Positions 26,026-35,167 of a stretch of 64,000 bases of DNA are shown here, piece by piece. The notes below the pieces were generated by a model. The model saw nothing but the letters and a program-made list of their open reading frames with translations, was not told the origin of the DNA and searched no databases. A program made the translations under genes and the position numbers. Origin of the DNA: CAINVV01 sp963663005 (GTDB lineage Bacteria > Bacteroidota > Bacteroidia > Bacteroidales > Prolixibacteraceae); the NCBI GenBank assembly GCA_963663005.2, contig CAXXHH010000010.1, positions 62,001 to 126,000 on the forward strand, given 5' to 3'. Positions within the stretch are counted from its first letter, which is position 1, and each line of letters begins with the position of its first letter.

Positions 26026-27816
26026 TTACATCCTTTCCGGTACCCGTATGCCCAGCAGCGAAAATCCGTTTTTAATAATTTTGGCCACCGTTTGGGCGAC
26101 AACCAACCGGAAGTCGCGGATTGCATTATCGGGTTCGTTCAAAATGGAATGATCGTGGTAGAAGGAGTTAAATTCCTTAACGAGGTCATACACGTAATTG
26201 GCTACAACGGCCGGACTATGTGCCGTACCAGCCTCTTTGACGACATCGGGAAACAAGGAAATTATTTTCAGCAGACTTCGCTCTTTTTCGTTGAGCGTGC
26301 CAACTTGTGCAAATTGAGGAACGGAAACTCCCGTTTCATCTGCCTTGCGGAGGATACTCCGAATCCGGGCATAGGTATATTGAATAAACGGTCCGGTGTT
26401 GCCATTGAAGTCGATCGATTCCTCCGGATTGAAGGTCATTGTTTTCTTCGGATCCACTTTCAAAATGAAGTATTTCAGGGCTCCCAATGCCACAATATGG
26501 TAGATATTTTCCTTCTCGGCCTCAGAATAACCGTCCAGCTTGCCCAGTTCCATGGATACGGCTTTGGCCACATCGACCATGCCGGCTACCAAATCGTCGG
26601 CATCGACGACAGTGCCTTCGCGCGACTTCATCCTGCCATTCGGTAATTCGACCATCCCATAGGAGAAATGATACAAATCCTTCCCCCATTTATACCCCAG
26701 CTTGTCCAACAGCAACGAAAGAACCTGAAAGTGGTATATTTGCTCATTACCAACCACATAGATCATATGATCAATGGGATAATCGCGGTAGCGAAGTTGT
26801 GCGGTACCGATATCCTGAGTTATATAAACCGAGGTGCCGTCTGACCGGAGTAATATTTTTTTGTCGAGACCCTCCTTTTCGAGGTTAGCCCACACTGAAG
26901 AGTCGCTTTCCTGTTGGAAAATTCCCTCTTTAACGCCGCGAAGCACTTCGTCCCGGCCTATGGTATAGGTATCCGATTCGTAATAAATCTTATCAAAATC
27001 GACACCGAGGGTCTTGTATGTTTCATCAAATCCTGCATAAACCCAGGAGTTCATCATCTTCCAAAGATTGCGGACTTCCGGATCGTTGGCCTCCCATTTA
27101 AGTAACATCTCGCGGGTGGCAACAATACTCGGAGCCTCCTCTTTCGCTTGTTCCTCGCTCCTGCCCTTCTCAAGCAATTCTGCAATTTCGCTTTTGTACT
27201 GCTGATCAAATTTCACATAATACTCACCAACCAGGTGATCGCCTTTTTTCCCATTTGTCTCCGGCGTTTCCCCGTTACCAAACCGTTGCCAGGCAACCAT
27301 CGACTTGCAAATATGAACGCCCCGGTCGTTGACGATATTTGTCTTAACAACCTTGTAACCATTGGCTTTCATAACCTCGGCCAGGGAGAATCCCAAAAGG
27401 TTGTTGCGGATATGCCCAAGATGGAGCGGCTTGTTTGTGTTGGGCGATGAGTATTCGATCATTACCAGTTCCGACTGGTCGGTAGGCGCCACAAAGCCAT
27501 ATTGCTCGTTCGGAATCGCTTCGTTGAGACGATCAATCCAGTAGCCATTGTCGATTACCAGATTCAAAAACCCTTTCACAACATTGTATGAAGAGATCAC
27601 TTTCATATTGGCAATCAGGTATTCCCCGATTTCACCCCCGGTAACTTCCGGTGATTTCTTCGACATTTTGAGAAAAGGAAATACCATCACGGTATGGTCG
27701 CCCGTAAACTCACTTCTGGTAAGCTGCACCTGAACCTGCGAAGGCTCAACTGCTTGATCGTAGAGAGACTTAATTGCTGCTGCTACGTTTTCTTTTATGA
27801 TTGGTTCGAGATTCAT
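26026..27816 (-). CDS. argS: Arginyl-tRNA synthetase
   Basis: 596 residues, class I synthetase of normal length. Visible are the N-terminal Add-1 domain, the HIGH motif as SSPNTNKPLHLGHIRNN (about 125-140), the KMSKS-equivalent MKSREGTVV typical of ArgRS lacking a canonical KMSKS lysine, and the C-terminal DALR anticodon-binding domain ending RDFRLVVAQTVAKIIKNG. Charges tRNA-Arg in the cytosol. Upstream lies the toxin-antitoxin pair, also on the - strand. Confidence 0.97.
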   Translation of the reverse strand: MNLEPIIKENVAAAIKSLYDQAVEPSQVQVQLTRSEFTGDHTVMVFPFLKMSKKSPEVTGGEIGEYLIANMKVISSYNVVKGFLNLVIDNGYWIDRLNEAIPNEQYGFVAPTDQSELVMIEYSSPNTNKPLHLGHIRNNLLGFSLAEVMKANGYKVVKTNIVNDRGVHICKSMVAWQRFGNGETPETNGKKGDHLVGEYYVKFDQQYKSEIAELLEKGRSEEQAKEEAPSIVATREMLLKWEANDPEVRNLWKMMNSWVYAGFDETYKTLGVDFDKIYYESDTYTIGRDEVLRGVKEGIFQQESDSSVWANLEKEGLDKKILLRSDGTSVYITQDIGTAQLRYRDYPIDHMIYVVGNEQIYHFQVLSLLLDKLGYKWGKDLYHFSYGMVELPNGRMKSREGTVVDADDLVAGMVDVAKAVSMELGKLDGYSEAEKENIYHIVALGALKYFILKVDPKKTMTFNPEESIDFNGNTGPFIQYTYARIRSILRKADETGVSVPQFAQVGTLNEKERSLLKIISLFPDVVKEAGTAHSPAVVANYVYDLVKEFNSFYHDHSILNEPDNAIRDFRLVVAQTVAKIIKNGFSLLGIRVPERM

Positions 27817-27843
27817 TAATATCTATATTGTATTCTATTTCCG

Positions 27844-28158
27844 CTAATCTGCAAATTCTCCTATCTTTTGAGGATTTTGTCGACAATCAAATACCGAAAC
27901 AATTAAAACAATATTATCATCAATCCTGTAGACAATTTTATAATTATTGCCAACTATGTAACGATACTCATATGGTTTGGAAGCTAGCAAAGTTTCTTGT
28001 AAGCCAAGGAATGGGTAGGATTTTAATAGGATTGATTTCTCAACGATTCCTTTAACTATTTTATTAGCAACCTGCTCACCAGCCGCAAAATTATAAAAAT
28101 CAAATATTAAATGAAGTTGAGTTAACGAAGTGTCAGACCAGAAAATCTTCATTTCCAT
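27844..28158 (-). CDS. RelE/ParE-superfamily toxin
   Basis: 104 residues; an ATG two codons further in (28152) is equally good. Matches the ParE/RelE fold: FWSDTSLTQLHLIFDFY at the N-terminus, NKIVKGIVEKSILLKSYPFLG in the middle, and the C-terminal strands YEYRYIVGNNYKIVYRIDDNIVLI-type followed by VFDCRQNP. It overlaps the antitoxin by 10 bp in the usual antitoxin-first order. Whether it cleaves mRNA or poisons gyrase cannot be told from sequence alone. Confidence 0.85.
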   Translation of the reverse strand: MEMKIFWSDTSLTQLHLIFDFYNFAAGEQVANKIVKGIVEKSILLKSYPFLGLQETLLASKPYEYRYIVGNNYKIVYRIDDNIVLIVSVFDCRQNPQKIGEFAD

Positions 28159-28391
28159 GAATCGATCTGATCAATTACAGTGCTGGCCTCGGTAACTCTT
28201 CCATTTTTATAATCCTCTTCAGCCGCCGCAACTGACTGATTAAGCTCGTTCAATGTCATCGGATGAAATTGCACATCAAGCTTTTTCTTTCTTTCAACCC
28301 TTAATACACTTTCCAGCTTGGTCACAAGCTCATCATCTGCAACTCTCAGGAATTCCTGAACAAATTGTATTTTTCTGGCTTGAATGTCCAT
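28149..28391 (-). CDS. Antitoxin of the RelE/ParE-type pair
   Basis: 80 residues, small and charged, with a helical N-terminus (KIQFVQEFLRVADDELVTKLESVL) and the C-terminal segment HPMTLNELNQSVAAAEEDYKNGRV, a pattern common in Bacteroidota antitoxins paired with ParE-type toxins. It precedes and overlaps the toxin gene, so translation is likely coupled; such antitoxins normally repress their own promoter. Its upstream gap carries the strong hairpin at 28445-28494. Confidence 0.8.
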   Translation of the reverse strand: MDIQARKIQFVQEFLRVADDELVTKLESVLRVERKKKLDVQFHPMTLNELNQSVAAAEEDYKNGRVTEASTVIDQIDSWK

Positions 28392-28444
28392 ATATCGAGA
28401 TTTATTCTACAAAGATAAGCCATATTTTGCAAAACGGTGAATCA

Positions 28445-28494
28445 TATCAAAAATTAACCCGGTGCATCGTGCGGCACCGGGTTAATTTTTGATA
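28445..28494. terminator. Strong 21-bp hairpin terminator
   Basis: A perfect 21-bp stem (left arm 28445-28465, right arm 28474-28494; inner part AACCCGGTGC/GCACCGGGTT) with an 8-nt loop. A-rich on one side and T-rich on the other, so it reads as an intrinsic terminator for the HEAT/DUF1080 gene that stops at 28502 on the - strand. Confidence 0.85.
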
Positions 28495-28501
28495 GCTTCT
28501 A

Positions 28502-31500
28502 TTAAAGCTCTTTGACCCGAATATTCCGGAATTTCACTACTGATCCATGACCCAAAAATCCAATGTGGCCGGTAGATCGCGCAAGTCCTGGATGCTCTTT
28601 ATGATCCATCGTGCCGTTGCGACTGGCTTTCAGAATATCGCCATCCGTGATGACATTTCCATTCAGGATCACTTTCACGTTGCTTCCGTTAACAATTACC
28701 TCTTCGTAGTTCCACTCCCCGGTAGGTTTAAGCGAACCGCGTTTGGCTGGAATTACTCCATAAACAGAGCCATGATATTGATATGGTTGAAGTTGTGAAT
28801 AAATTGGGGCATCATCATCCAGAATCTGCAATTCCATTCCCACATAAGCAGCATCCCCTTCGAGCGGTGCACGAATTCCCAGTCCGTTGTTGGCGCCCGG
28901 GGTAAGCTGAAATTCAAACCTGTAAATAAAGTTGCGGTATTCGCCCTGCGTGAAGAGATTTCCGTGCGACGGACCATTGTCAACATTGAGCACAATCTCA
29001 CCATTTTTCACCTCGTAATCAACCGTATTGCCAGTCCATCCTTCGAAATTTATGCCATTAAAAAGCGGAACAAATCCTTCTTTCTGTTCTTCGGCGGAAA
29101 GCACATAATGGTTATCGCTGATCTCTTTTACATAGATATCGCGGAAAGCCAGATCCGTACCGTGCGCCTGAAGTTCAATGGCATCTTTCGGGAAAATCGG
29201 GATGGAACGATCCCAGTAATTTTCAAGCGGAACATTATCGACAACCAGAATGCCGTTCAACGTTACGGTCACCTTCTCGCCCACCATTTTGATATAGAAA
29301 TGATTCCAGTCGCCAATCGGATTATCAGCAACTTTCAGCGGCGTACTCCTATATTTGGCATTGTTGTAAAGTCCGCCGGAGCCAACCTGAGCTCCAACGT
29401 CCACACGCGAGGTATCCCAAATCTGCACCTGAGGCGAACCGCGCAGATAGATACCGCTGTCGCCCTTTTTGGTGATGCGCCAATCCACGATCATCTCGAA
29501 ATCGCCGTATTGTTTCTCCGAACAAAGATTGTCGCCGGCTCCATTGAAAACGATCGAATTATCCTTCACACTCCAGTTTTTAGTCGCCTTGGCATTGGCC
29601 TCAATCTGCTTTGCTGCCAACTCCTTTTCAGTCATTTTGGCCCGCGTAATAGGATTGCCCACCAATCCCTTCCAACCGTCCAGATTTTTTCCATTAAACA
29701 TGGATACATAACCCTTTTCATCCGGCATTGATGCCAGGTATTTCCGAATCTTTTCCTTGTCGTAATCGGCTTCAGCACCCTTGATCAATCCAATTGACTT
29801 CGTCAGGATATTTTTGACAATTTCGCCGGTAAGTCCGACCGTCTTTCCCGAGCCGGGTAAAGCAATCTGCAGCACTGATGCCGCCGCATTGGATTTCAAC
29901 TCCTTATCGTCCAAATATTTGGATACATACACCAGGGTAAGGAACGTCTTAAGATCGCCCAATTTGTCAATAACCAACAGTTTCTGCTGTTTATCGGTCG
30001 CAAGAGGCATTATCTTGCGAAGCTGAAGCAATTTCTGATCGTCCGGCATGGTGGAGCGGGAAACTAAATCGACGAATCCTTTAAAGGCTTTGGTTTGATA
30101 ATTCGGATTTGTGGAGCAAATCTGATACAAAGCATCGGCGGCATCGGCACTGCTCCATGTCAGCAGGGCACTGAATGCAGTCTCCTTAATTGCCTGATCA
30201 TCCGAACTAAAGGCGTCAACTACCTTCTTTAAAGCCTCTCTACCCCCTAACCGGGAAAGCACTTCCAGGGTACGACCCGCATCGGCCGTAGCCGTTAATT
30301 TTGTAATAAATTGCGCCTTTTCCTGACTGTCAAATTTGCTTGCAGCGCTTACCAGGGAAAGCTGCACGGCCGAAATTTGATCCTTCGCGGAGGCTTTTTT
30401 CAACAGTTCCAGTAAGAAAGGTATATCCTCTTCGGAAGACAAATTCTTCAATGCAACAAATGCGTTTCTGGAGATATCGGCATCCGAATCAGAGAGATAG
30501 CTGGTCACCTTGCTGAAGCAATGTTTCGCCGCTTTAGCGCCTATCAGGCTTATGATTTCGGCCTTTGCATTTTTCGGGGCGCCATCGAGGGCAGCGCACA
30601 AGTTGGCGACGTGGTCAGCATCCAATCTGCGCGACAGGGCTTTCGCGGTAGCGGCAACGTCCAGTCCTTTGATCAGATGATTCTCCAAAGCTGCAACGGC
30701 ACTGTCTGATTTTATCAACACAATTGCCTCAACAGCAGCAAGTCGTACCTCTACAGATGGATCTGCCAACAATGCTTCAAATGAACCGAGAAGCTCCGGG
30801 CAACCTTTGCGACCGAGCATCTCAACAATTTCCGCGCGCTTCTCACCCGAAACTTCTTTCGATTTGGCGAACCACTGACGAGTGGCAGAGATATCGGGCA
30901 TGGCGGCTGCGAGATTCAGAATCCCGGCACGGTACGCTTTGTTCGCATTTTCAAATTCTTTCAGCAAGAGTGACAATGATTCTAGTCCCCAGAATTTTGC
31001 TTTGAGCGCCACAGCGGTCGACCGGAATTGTAACTGATTGACTTCTTTGCAATTAGATAGCAAGTCAGTGATTACTTTATCGCACAGCGCTAAGTCACCC
31101 TTTTTCCCCAACTGACCGGCATAAGTTACCAGCGATGAAACGACACCAGTCGGTTCGTACACATATTGAGCCTTGGAGGCTTTTTCTTTCAGAAGATTAT
31201 AGCTTTCAGGCGAGGCAATCAGGGCTAACGATTCCAAGATTACACGCTGTAATTTTGCATCGGCCGTGGTCATTTTTTTCGTAAGCGCATCGGCAGCGGC
31301 TCCAATTTTCAGTCGACCAACGCCCTGAGCAATGGCTAAAGCCTGCAATCCGCTGGCATTATCCAGACTCTTCAGCAGCGCTTCACTGGCTGAAGGAGTG
31401 GCGACGGCCAAAAGTACTTTAACCGCAGCATCGCAGAGTTTGTCATCCTGCAGATAGGTAGCCAGCACATCGACCGACTGGTTTGTCGCCACAAAATAGA

Positions 31501-31885
31501 GTTGAGTGAGATAAAAGGATTGCACATCCTTATCGGTGGCACCCTTAATGGCGCTCAGTAATCCCCGTTCAACCATTTTCTTCTCAGCCTCTTTCCCAAA
31601 CTGTGAAACATATTTGGCTAAACTGGCAACAATAAATCTGGGTGCCACATCGTCTCCAGTTCCCGGAGGGATGATGCGGGCACAAAAAAGCGCCAAACCC
31701 TCTTCTTTCAGGTCGGCCACTTCTGCCATCAGATTGTTCAGTTTAGCATCGTCTTTGGTTGGCACCTGTGCCAGTGCATCGGCAACTTTGGTGTTGATTG
31801 TCCGGTTGATCTGTCCAATCCCGCTAAAGCTAACGGAAAGAAGCAGCACCACCGCCATCATCAGTATCGAAAATATCTTCTTCAT
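28502..31885 (-). CDS. HEAT-repeat protein with two DUF1080 domains
   Basis: 1127 residues from the ATG at 31885, chosen for its signal peptide (IFSILMMAVVLLLSVSFSGIG); an earlier ATG at 31927 adds 14 residues before it. Residues about 40-690 are helical HEAT-like repeats (for example AAVEAIVLIKSDSAVAALENHL). Two DUF1080 beta-sandwiches follow, at about 728-930 (MFNGKNLDGWKG) and 945-1127 (LFNGINFEGWTG). DUF1080 members are 3-keto-disaccharide hydrolases. It lies downstream of a Gfo/Idh/MocA gene, the type that makes 3-keto sugars. Two hydrolase domains on a HEAT scaffold is unusual; substrate unknown. Confidence 0.88.
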   Translation of the reverse strand: MKKIFSILMMAVVLLLSVSFSGIGQINRTINTKVADALAQVPTKDDAKLNNLMAEVADLKEEGLALFCARIIPPGTGDDVAPRFIVASLAKYVSQFGKEAEKKMVERGLLSAIKGATDKDVQSFYLTQLYFVATNQSVDVLATYLQDDKLCDAAVKVLLAVATPSASEALLKSLDNASGLQALAIAQGVGRLKIGAAADALTKKMTTADAKLQRVILESLALIASPESYNLLKEKASKAQYVYEPTGVVSSLVTYAGQLGKKGDLALCDKVITDLLSNCKEVNQLQFRSTAVALKAKFWGLESLSLLLKEFENANKAYRAGILNLAAAMPDISATRQWFAKSKEVSGEKRAEIVEMLGRKGCPELLGSFEALLADPSVEVRLAAVEAIVLIKSDSAVAALENHLIKGLDVAATAKALSRRLDADHVANLCAALDGAPKNAKAEIISLIGAKAAKHCFSKVTSYLSDSDADISRNAFVALKNLSSEEDIPFLLELLKKASAKDQISAVQLSLVSAASKFDSQEKAQFITKLTATADAGRTLEVLSRLGGREALKKVVDAFSSDDQAIKETAFSALLTWSSADAADALYQICSTNPNYQTKAFKGFVDLVSRSTMPDDQKLLQLRKIMPLATDKQQKLLVIDKLGDLKTFLTLVYVSKYLDDKELKSNAAASVLQIALPGSGKTVGLTGEIVKNILTKSIGLIKGAEADYDKEKIRKYLASMPDEKGYVSMFNGKNLDGWKGLVGNPITRAKMTEKELAAKQIEANAKATKNWSVKDNSIVFNGAGDNLCSEKQYGDFEMIVDWRITKKGDSGIYLRGSPQVQIWDTSRVDVGAQVGSGGLYNNAKYRSTPLKVADNPIGDWNHFYIKMVGEKVTVTLNGILVVDNVPLENYWDRSIPIFPKDAIELQAHGTDLAFRDIYVKEISDNHYVLSAEEQKEGFVPLFNGINFEGWTGNTVDYEVKNGEIVLNVDNGPSHGNLFTQGEYRNFIYRFEFQLTPGANNGLGIRAPLEGDAAYVGMELQILDDDAPIYSQLQPYQYHGSVYGVIPAKRGSLKPTGEWNYEEVIVNGSNVKVILNGNVITDGDILKASRNGTMDHKEHPGLARSTGHIGFLGHGSVVKFRNIRVKEL

Positions 31886-31930
31886 ATCATTTTTTTCAAT
31901 TACAATTTTTTTGAATTCATTTTTCATTCC

Positions 31931-31982
31931 CCCTTCGATAGACTGGGGGACTAGAACGCCGGTCCCTGAGCTTGTCGAAGGG
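31931..31982. repeat. Dispersed hairpin element (CCCTTCGA...TCGAAGGG)
   Basis: CCCTTCGATAGACTGGGGGA pairs imperfectly with the right arm GTCCCTGAGCTTGTCGAAGG, whose sequence I recall as a dispersed repeat in several bacterial groups. It lies in the 176-bp spacer between the Gfo/Idh/MocA stop and the HEAT/DUF1080 start, both on the - strand. Confidence 0.6.
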
Positions 31983-32022
31983 CGGGTTTACTCTTTGCCC
32001 ATTTCGGAAAGAATCATTCTCC

Positions 32023-32055
32023 CAGTCCCATAGTCTAATAGTCTCATAGTCTAAG
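32023..32055. repeat. Short-period repeat after Gfo/Idh/MocA stop (family 4)
   Basis: On the sense (-) strand, six bases after the stop, the sequence reads CTTAGACTATGAGACTATTA then GACTATGGGACT: four copies of an AGACTAT-type unit at 8-9 nt spacing. Same position and orientation as the other gene-end repeat families in this window. Confidence 0.7.
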
Positions 32056-32061
32056 TATCCA

Positions 32062-33312
32062 TCACAGAGTCCATGGTGCACGCATCGGTTGATTTATTAA
32101 CCGATTTGCCGCATCGTCGTCGATAAACTGCTGGGCAACCGGGTCAAAATGCAGAGTCCGGCCTAATTGAAGCGCTATGACTCCCATGTTCACGATGGTA
32201 GCCGAGCGATAGCCATTTAGTTCGTTCAGCGCGAATTTCTTTCTGGTTCTGACAGATTCTGTAAAAGTGGTAATCTGTGGTTCAGGATCAGGCAGGGTCT
32301 CAATAAATGATTGAAGATTCGGGATATTTGATTTAAATCCTCTGAAAATTTTGCCGTTTGGTCCTTCAATGTATGCAGCATCTTTGTCGCGGTTTTCGCC
32401 ATCCAGGATGATTTTGCAACCATCGGCATAGGTATATTCTATCCTTCTCCAGGAACCCACTGCATCATAATGTTGCTCCGGAGCATCAATCTCAACCTTC
32501 ACCGGACTGGTATCATCTTTACCCAAAAGATATTGCACCGGATCGAGATAATGTTGCCCCATATCGCCTAAACCACCGCCATCATAGTCCCAATACCCGC
32601 GAAATTTTGCGTGCACACGCTCCGGATTGTATGGTTTGTAAGGCGCAGGACCAAGCCACATATCATAATCCAGTTCTTCAGGAACCGGCATTGGTTTGAG
32701 GTTGCGTTCGCCACTCCAGTAAAATTTCCAGTCGTACCCGGTGATGCCACTTACGGTCACTTTCAATGGCCAGCCCAGGATTCCGCTCTTGATAACTTTC
32801 TTGAGTGGTTTTACGTCTGTACCCAATCCATAAAAGGTATCTTTAAACCGAAACCATGTATTTAGTCTGAAAATCCTGTCGTATTTATTGATCTCCTCAA
32901 CAACGCGCATCCCTTCACCGATGGTGCGCGTCATCGGTTTTTCGCACCAGATATCTTTGCCCGCACGGGCAGCCTCAACGGCCATGATGCCGTGCCAGTG
33001 CGGCGGAGTTGCGATGTGTACGATGTCAATTTCCGGCTGCAGCAGCAGTTCGCGAAAATCATGAAATGTCTTCACAGGATTTGGAATCATTTGCTTAACC
33101 TCTGCGAGGTGCTTCTTATCTACGTCGCAAATGGCAACAACCCTGGTATTTTCGTAACCAATATGTCCGCGCCCCATGCCGCCCACGCCGATAATGGCCT
33201 TCGTAAGCTGATCGCTTGGAGCTGTAAAACCGGTGCCTCCAAGAACATGTCTTGGAACTACCATGACGCCTGCTATAGCAAGCGAAGTGTTCAGAAAAGT
33301 TCGTCTCTTCAT
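32062..33312 (-). CDS. Gfo/Idh/MocA family oxidoreductase (second)
   Basis: 416 residues with a Tat-like leader (KRRTFLNTSLAIAGVMVVPRH). Rossmann motif AIIGVGGMGRGH (about 40) and family signature IWCEKPMTRTIGEG (about 125) with the catalytic Lys. C-terminal domain includes GLGDMGQHYLDPVQYLLG. Differs clearly from the copy at 2639-4015. Transcribed between gamma-glutamyltransferase and the HEAT/DUF1080 gene. With DUF1080 downstream, C3 oxidation of a glycoside followed by hydrolysis is a reasonable but unproven reading. Confidence 0.9.
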   Translation of the reverse strand: MKRRTFLNTSLAIAGVMVVPRHVLGGTGFTAPSDQLTKAIIGVGGMGRGHIGYENTRVVAICDVDKKHLAEVKQMIPNPVKTFHDFRELLLQPEIDIVHIATPPHWHGIMAVEAARAGKDIWCEKPMTRTIGEGMRVVEEINKYDRIFRLNTWFRFKDTFYGLGTDVKPLKKVIKSGILGWPLKVTVSGITGYDWKFYWSGERNLKPMPVPEELDYDMWLGPAPYKPYNPERVHAKFRGYWDYDGGGLGDMGQHYLDPVQYLLGKDDTSPVKVEIDAPEQHYDAVGSWRRIEYTYADGCKIILDGENRDKDAAYIEGPNGKIFRGFKSNIPNLQSFIETLPDPEPQITTFTESVRTRKKFALNELNGYRSATIVNMGVIALQLGRTLHFDPVAQQFIDDDAANRLINQPMRAPWTL

Positions 33313-33351
33313 GTTAAATAGTTGTTTATTATGTCAGTTCAAATTCGTTCT

Positions 33352-35040
33352 TTAATATCCGGCGGCTTGACCGTCTTTTCGTGATTCCGATGCGCCGAAA
33401 TAGACTTTATTTTTATCGTCCCATCTAATGGCCTGGTAGCCTCCGTAAATTCCGTTTATATATTGGATAACGTGCCCTTTACCAAGAAGTTGTCGGATCG
33501 TCTCGTATGGCAATCCGCTTTCAAGATAAATAACACCTCCATCAGTCATTTTCTCACCGGTAGGTTCGCTGGAACCTTCATGACAGATTCGTGGGGCATC
33601 TCCAGCTTCCTGCATATTCATGCCAAAATCGATCAGGTTAACCACCATCTGCACGTGTCCCTGGGGCTGCATGGAGCCCCCCATCAGTCCGAAGCTAATA
33701 AAAGGCTTGCCATCCTTCGTTATAAAGGCAGGAATGATGGTGTGAAACGGTCGCTTGTGAGGCTCGTACCGGTTCATATGGGTGGAGTCTATGATAAACA
33801 TCTCGCCCCGATCCTGGAAAATGAATCCGAGTTTTCCGGGAGTCATGCCGGAACCCATTCCACGGTAGTTGCTTTGAATCAACGAAACCATGTTGCCATC
33901 TTTATCAGCCGTGGTAAGGTAGATCGTATTTCCCTGTTCGAGGTTTCCGGCAGGATAACTCAATGCTGATCTGTCCGGATTGAAGAGTTTGAGTCGTTCT
34001 TCAGCATATTCTTTAGAGATCAGTTTCTGAATTGGGATCTTGTTGAAATCGGGATCGGCATAATATTTAGCCCGGTCTTCGAAGGCCAGTTTCTTCGTCT
34101 CGACGAAGGTGTGGATATATTCTGCGCTCCCAAAGCCCATCCTGGCTATGTCGAACTTCTCAAGCATATTGAGCATCTGCAGCACTGCAGTACCCTGACC
34201 GTTCGGCGGCAATTCCCATACATCATATCCGCGGTAGTTGGTGGAGATGGGCTCAACCCATTCAGAATTATGGTCGGCAAGGTCACGCATGCTTAGAAAT
34301 CCGCCCTGTTCCTTCATGTAATCCACCATTTTTTGAGCCATTTCCCCCTTGTAAAACGCATCCCGACCGCCTGCTACAATTTTTTCGAGTGTTGCCGCTA
34401 AATATGGATTGTGAAACACTTCTCCTTTGGCCGGAGCTTTCCCGCCAGGCATATAAATCTCTTTAAAGCCGGGATATTTTTGCAGACTTCTTGAATTGGA
34501 ATTCCAGTAATAGGCTATTGTCTCGGAGACCGGAAATCCCTCTTTGGCATATGTGATAGTTGGCTTCAGGATGTCTGCGATAGGAAGCTTACCGAATTTT
34601 TTATGTAGTTCAAACCAACCATCCACACATCCGGGTACGGAAACAGGAAGAGGCCCTTGGGCAGGTATCCTGGTTATTCCGTTCTTTTTGAAGTATTCGT
34701 AGGTCAGATTATAGGGCGACCGGCCGCTGGCATTTAACCCGTATAATTTCTTTGTTTTGGCGTCCCAAACGATGGCAAACAGGTCGCCTCCGATACCATT
34801 GCTAACCGGCTCAACCAGTCCGAGCATGGCATTGGCAGCAATTGCCGCATCCACCGCATTGCCACCCGCCTTAAGAATATCGAGTGCCACCTGAGTTGCC
34901 AGAGGCTGACTCGTGCATGCCATTCCGTGCTGCGCGATGACTTCTGAGCGCGTGGCAAATGTTCGTCCGGTAACACGATCCTGTGCGTCTGTTGTCATCG
35001 CCAGGCAAACGCAGATTAACATAAATATTGTATACTTCAT
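33352..35040 (-). CDS. ggt: Gamma-glutamyltransferase (glutathione hydrolase)
   Basis: 562 residues, typical length, with a signal peptide (TIFMLICVCLAMTTDAQ). N-terminal part has ASQPLAT-type and AGGNAVDAAIAANAMLGLVEP, then GIGGDLF. The autocleavage/nucleophile Thr starts the small subunit in GNTIYLTTADKDGNMVSL (about 390), and GSGMTPG and GLMGGSMQPQGHVQM follow. Periplasmic enzyme that hydrolyses gamma-glutamyl bonds and matures by self-cleavage. Divergent from the D-lactate dehydrogenase-like gene. Confidence 0.93.
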   Translation of the reverse strand: MKYTIFMLICVCLAMTTDAQDRVTGRTFATRSEVIAQHGMACTSQPLATQVALDILKAGGNAVDAAIAANAMLGLVEPVSNGIGGDLFAIVWDAKTKKLYGLNASGRSPYNLTYEYFKKNGITRIPAQGPLPVSVPGCVDGWFELHKKFGKLPIADILKPTITYAKEGFPVSETIAYYWNSNSRSLQKYPGFKEIYMPGGKAPAKGEVFHNPYLAATLEKIVAGGRDAFYKGEMAQKMVDYMKEQGGFLSMRDLADHNSEWVEPISTNYRGYDVWELPPNGQGTAVLQMLNMLEKFDIARMGFGSAEYIHTFVETKKLAFEDRAKYYADPDFNKIPIQKLISKEYAEERLKLFNPDRSALSYPAGNLEQGNTIYLTTADKDGNMVSLIQSNYRGMGSGMTPGKLGFIFQDRGEMFIIDSTHMNRYEPHKRPFHTIIPAFITKDGKPFISFGLMGGSMQPQGHVQMVVNLIDFGMNMQEAGDAPRICHEGSSEPTGEKMTDGGVIYLESGLPYETIRQLLGKGHVIQYINGIYGGYQAIRWDDKNKVYFGASESRKDGQAAGY

Positions 35041-35131
35041 GAGTATAGTATTAGTTTTTCGGTGGACTTACGGAGGGTAAATATAAACATTCTTAATACG
35101 AAAATAAAGGTTCGAAATCCAGCATTTTAGC

Positions 35132-35139
35132 TATTTTTG
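35132..35139 (+). promoter_or_regulatory. Candidate -7 promoter box (TATTTTTG)
   Basis: Exact match to TAnnTTTG, 28 bp before the ATG of the FAD/Fe-S dehydrogenase in the 127-bp divergent gap. A convincing -33 element is not visible. Confidence 0.4.
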
Positions 35140-35167
35140 GCTCAAACTTATCATCCCGAAAGAACTC

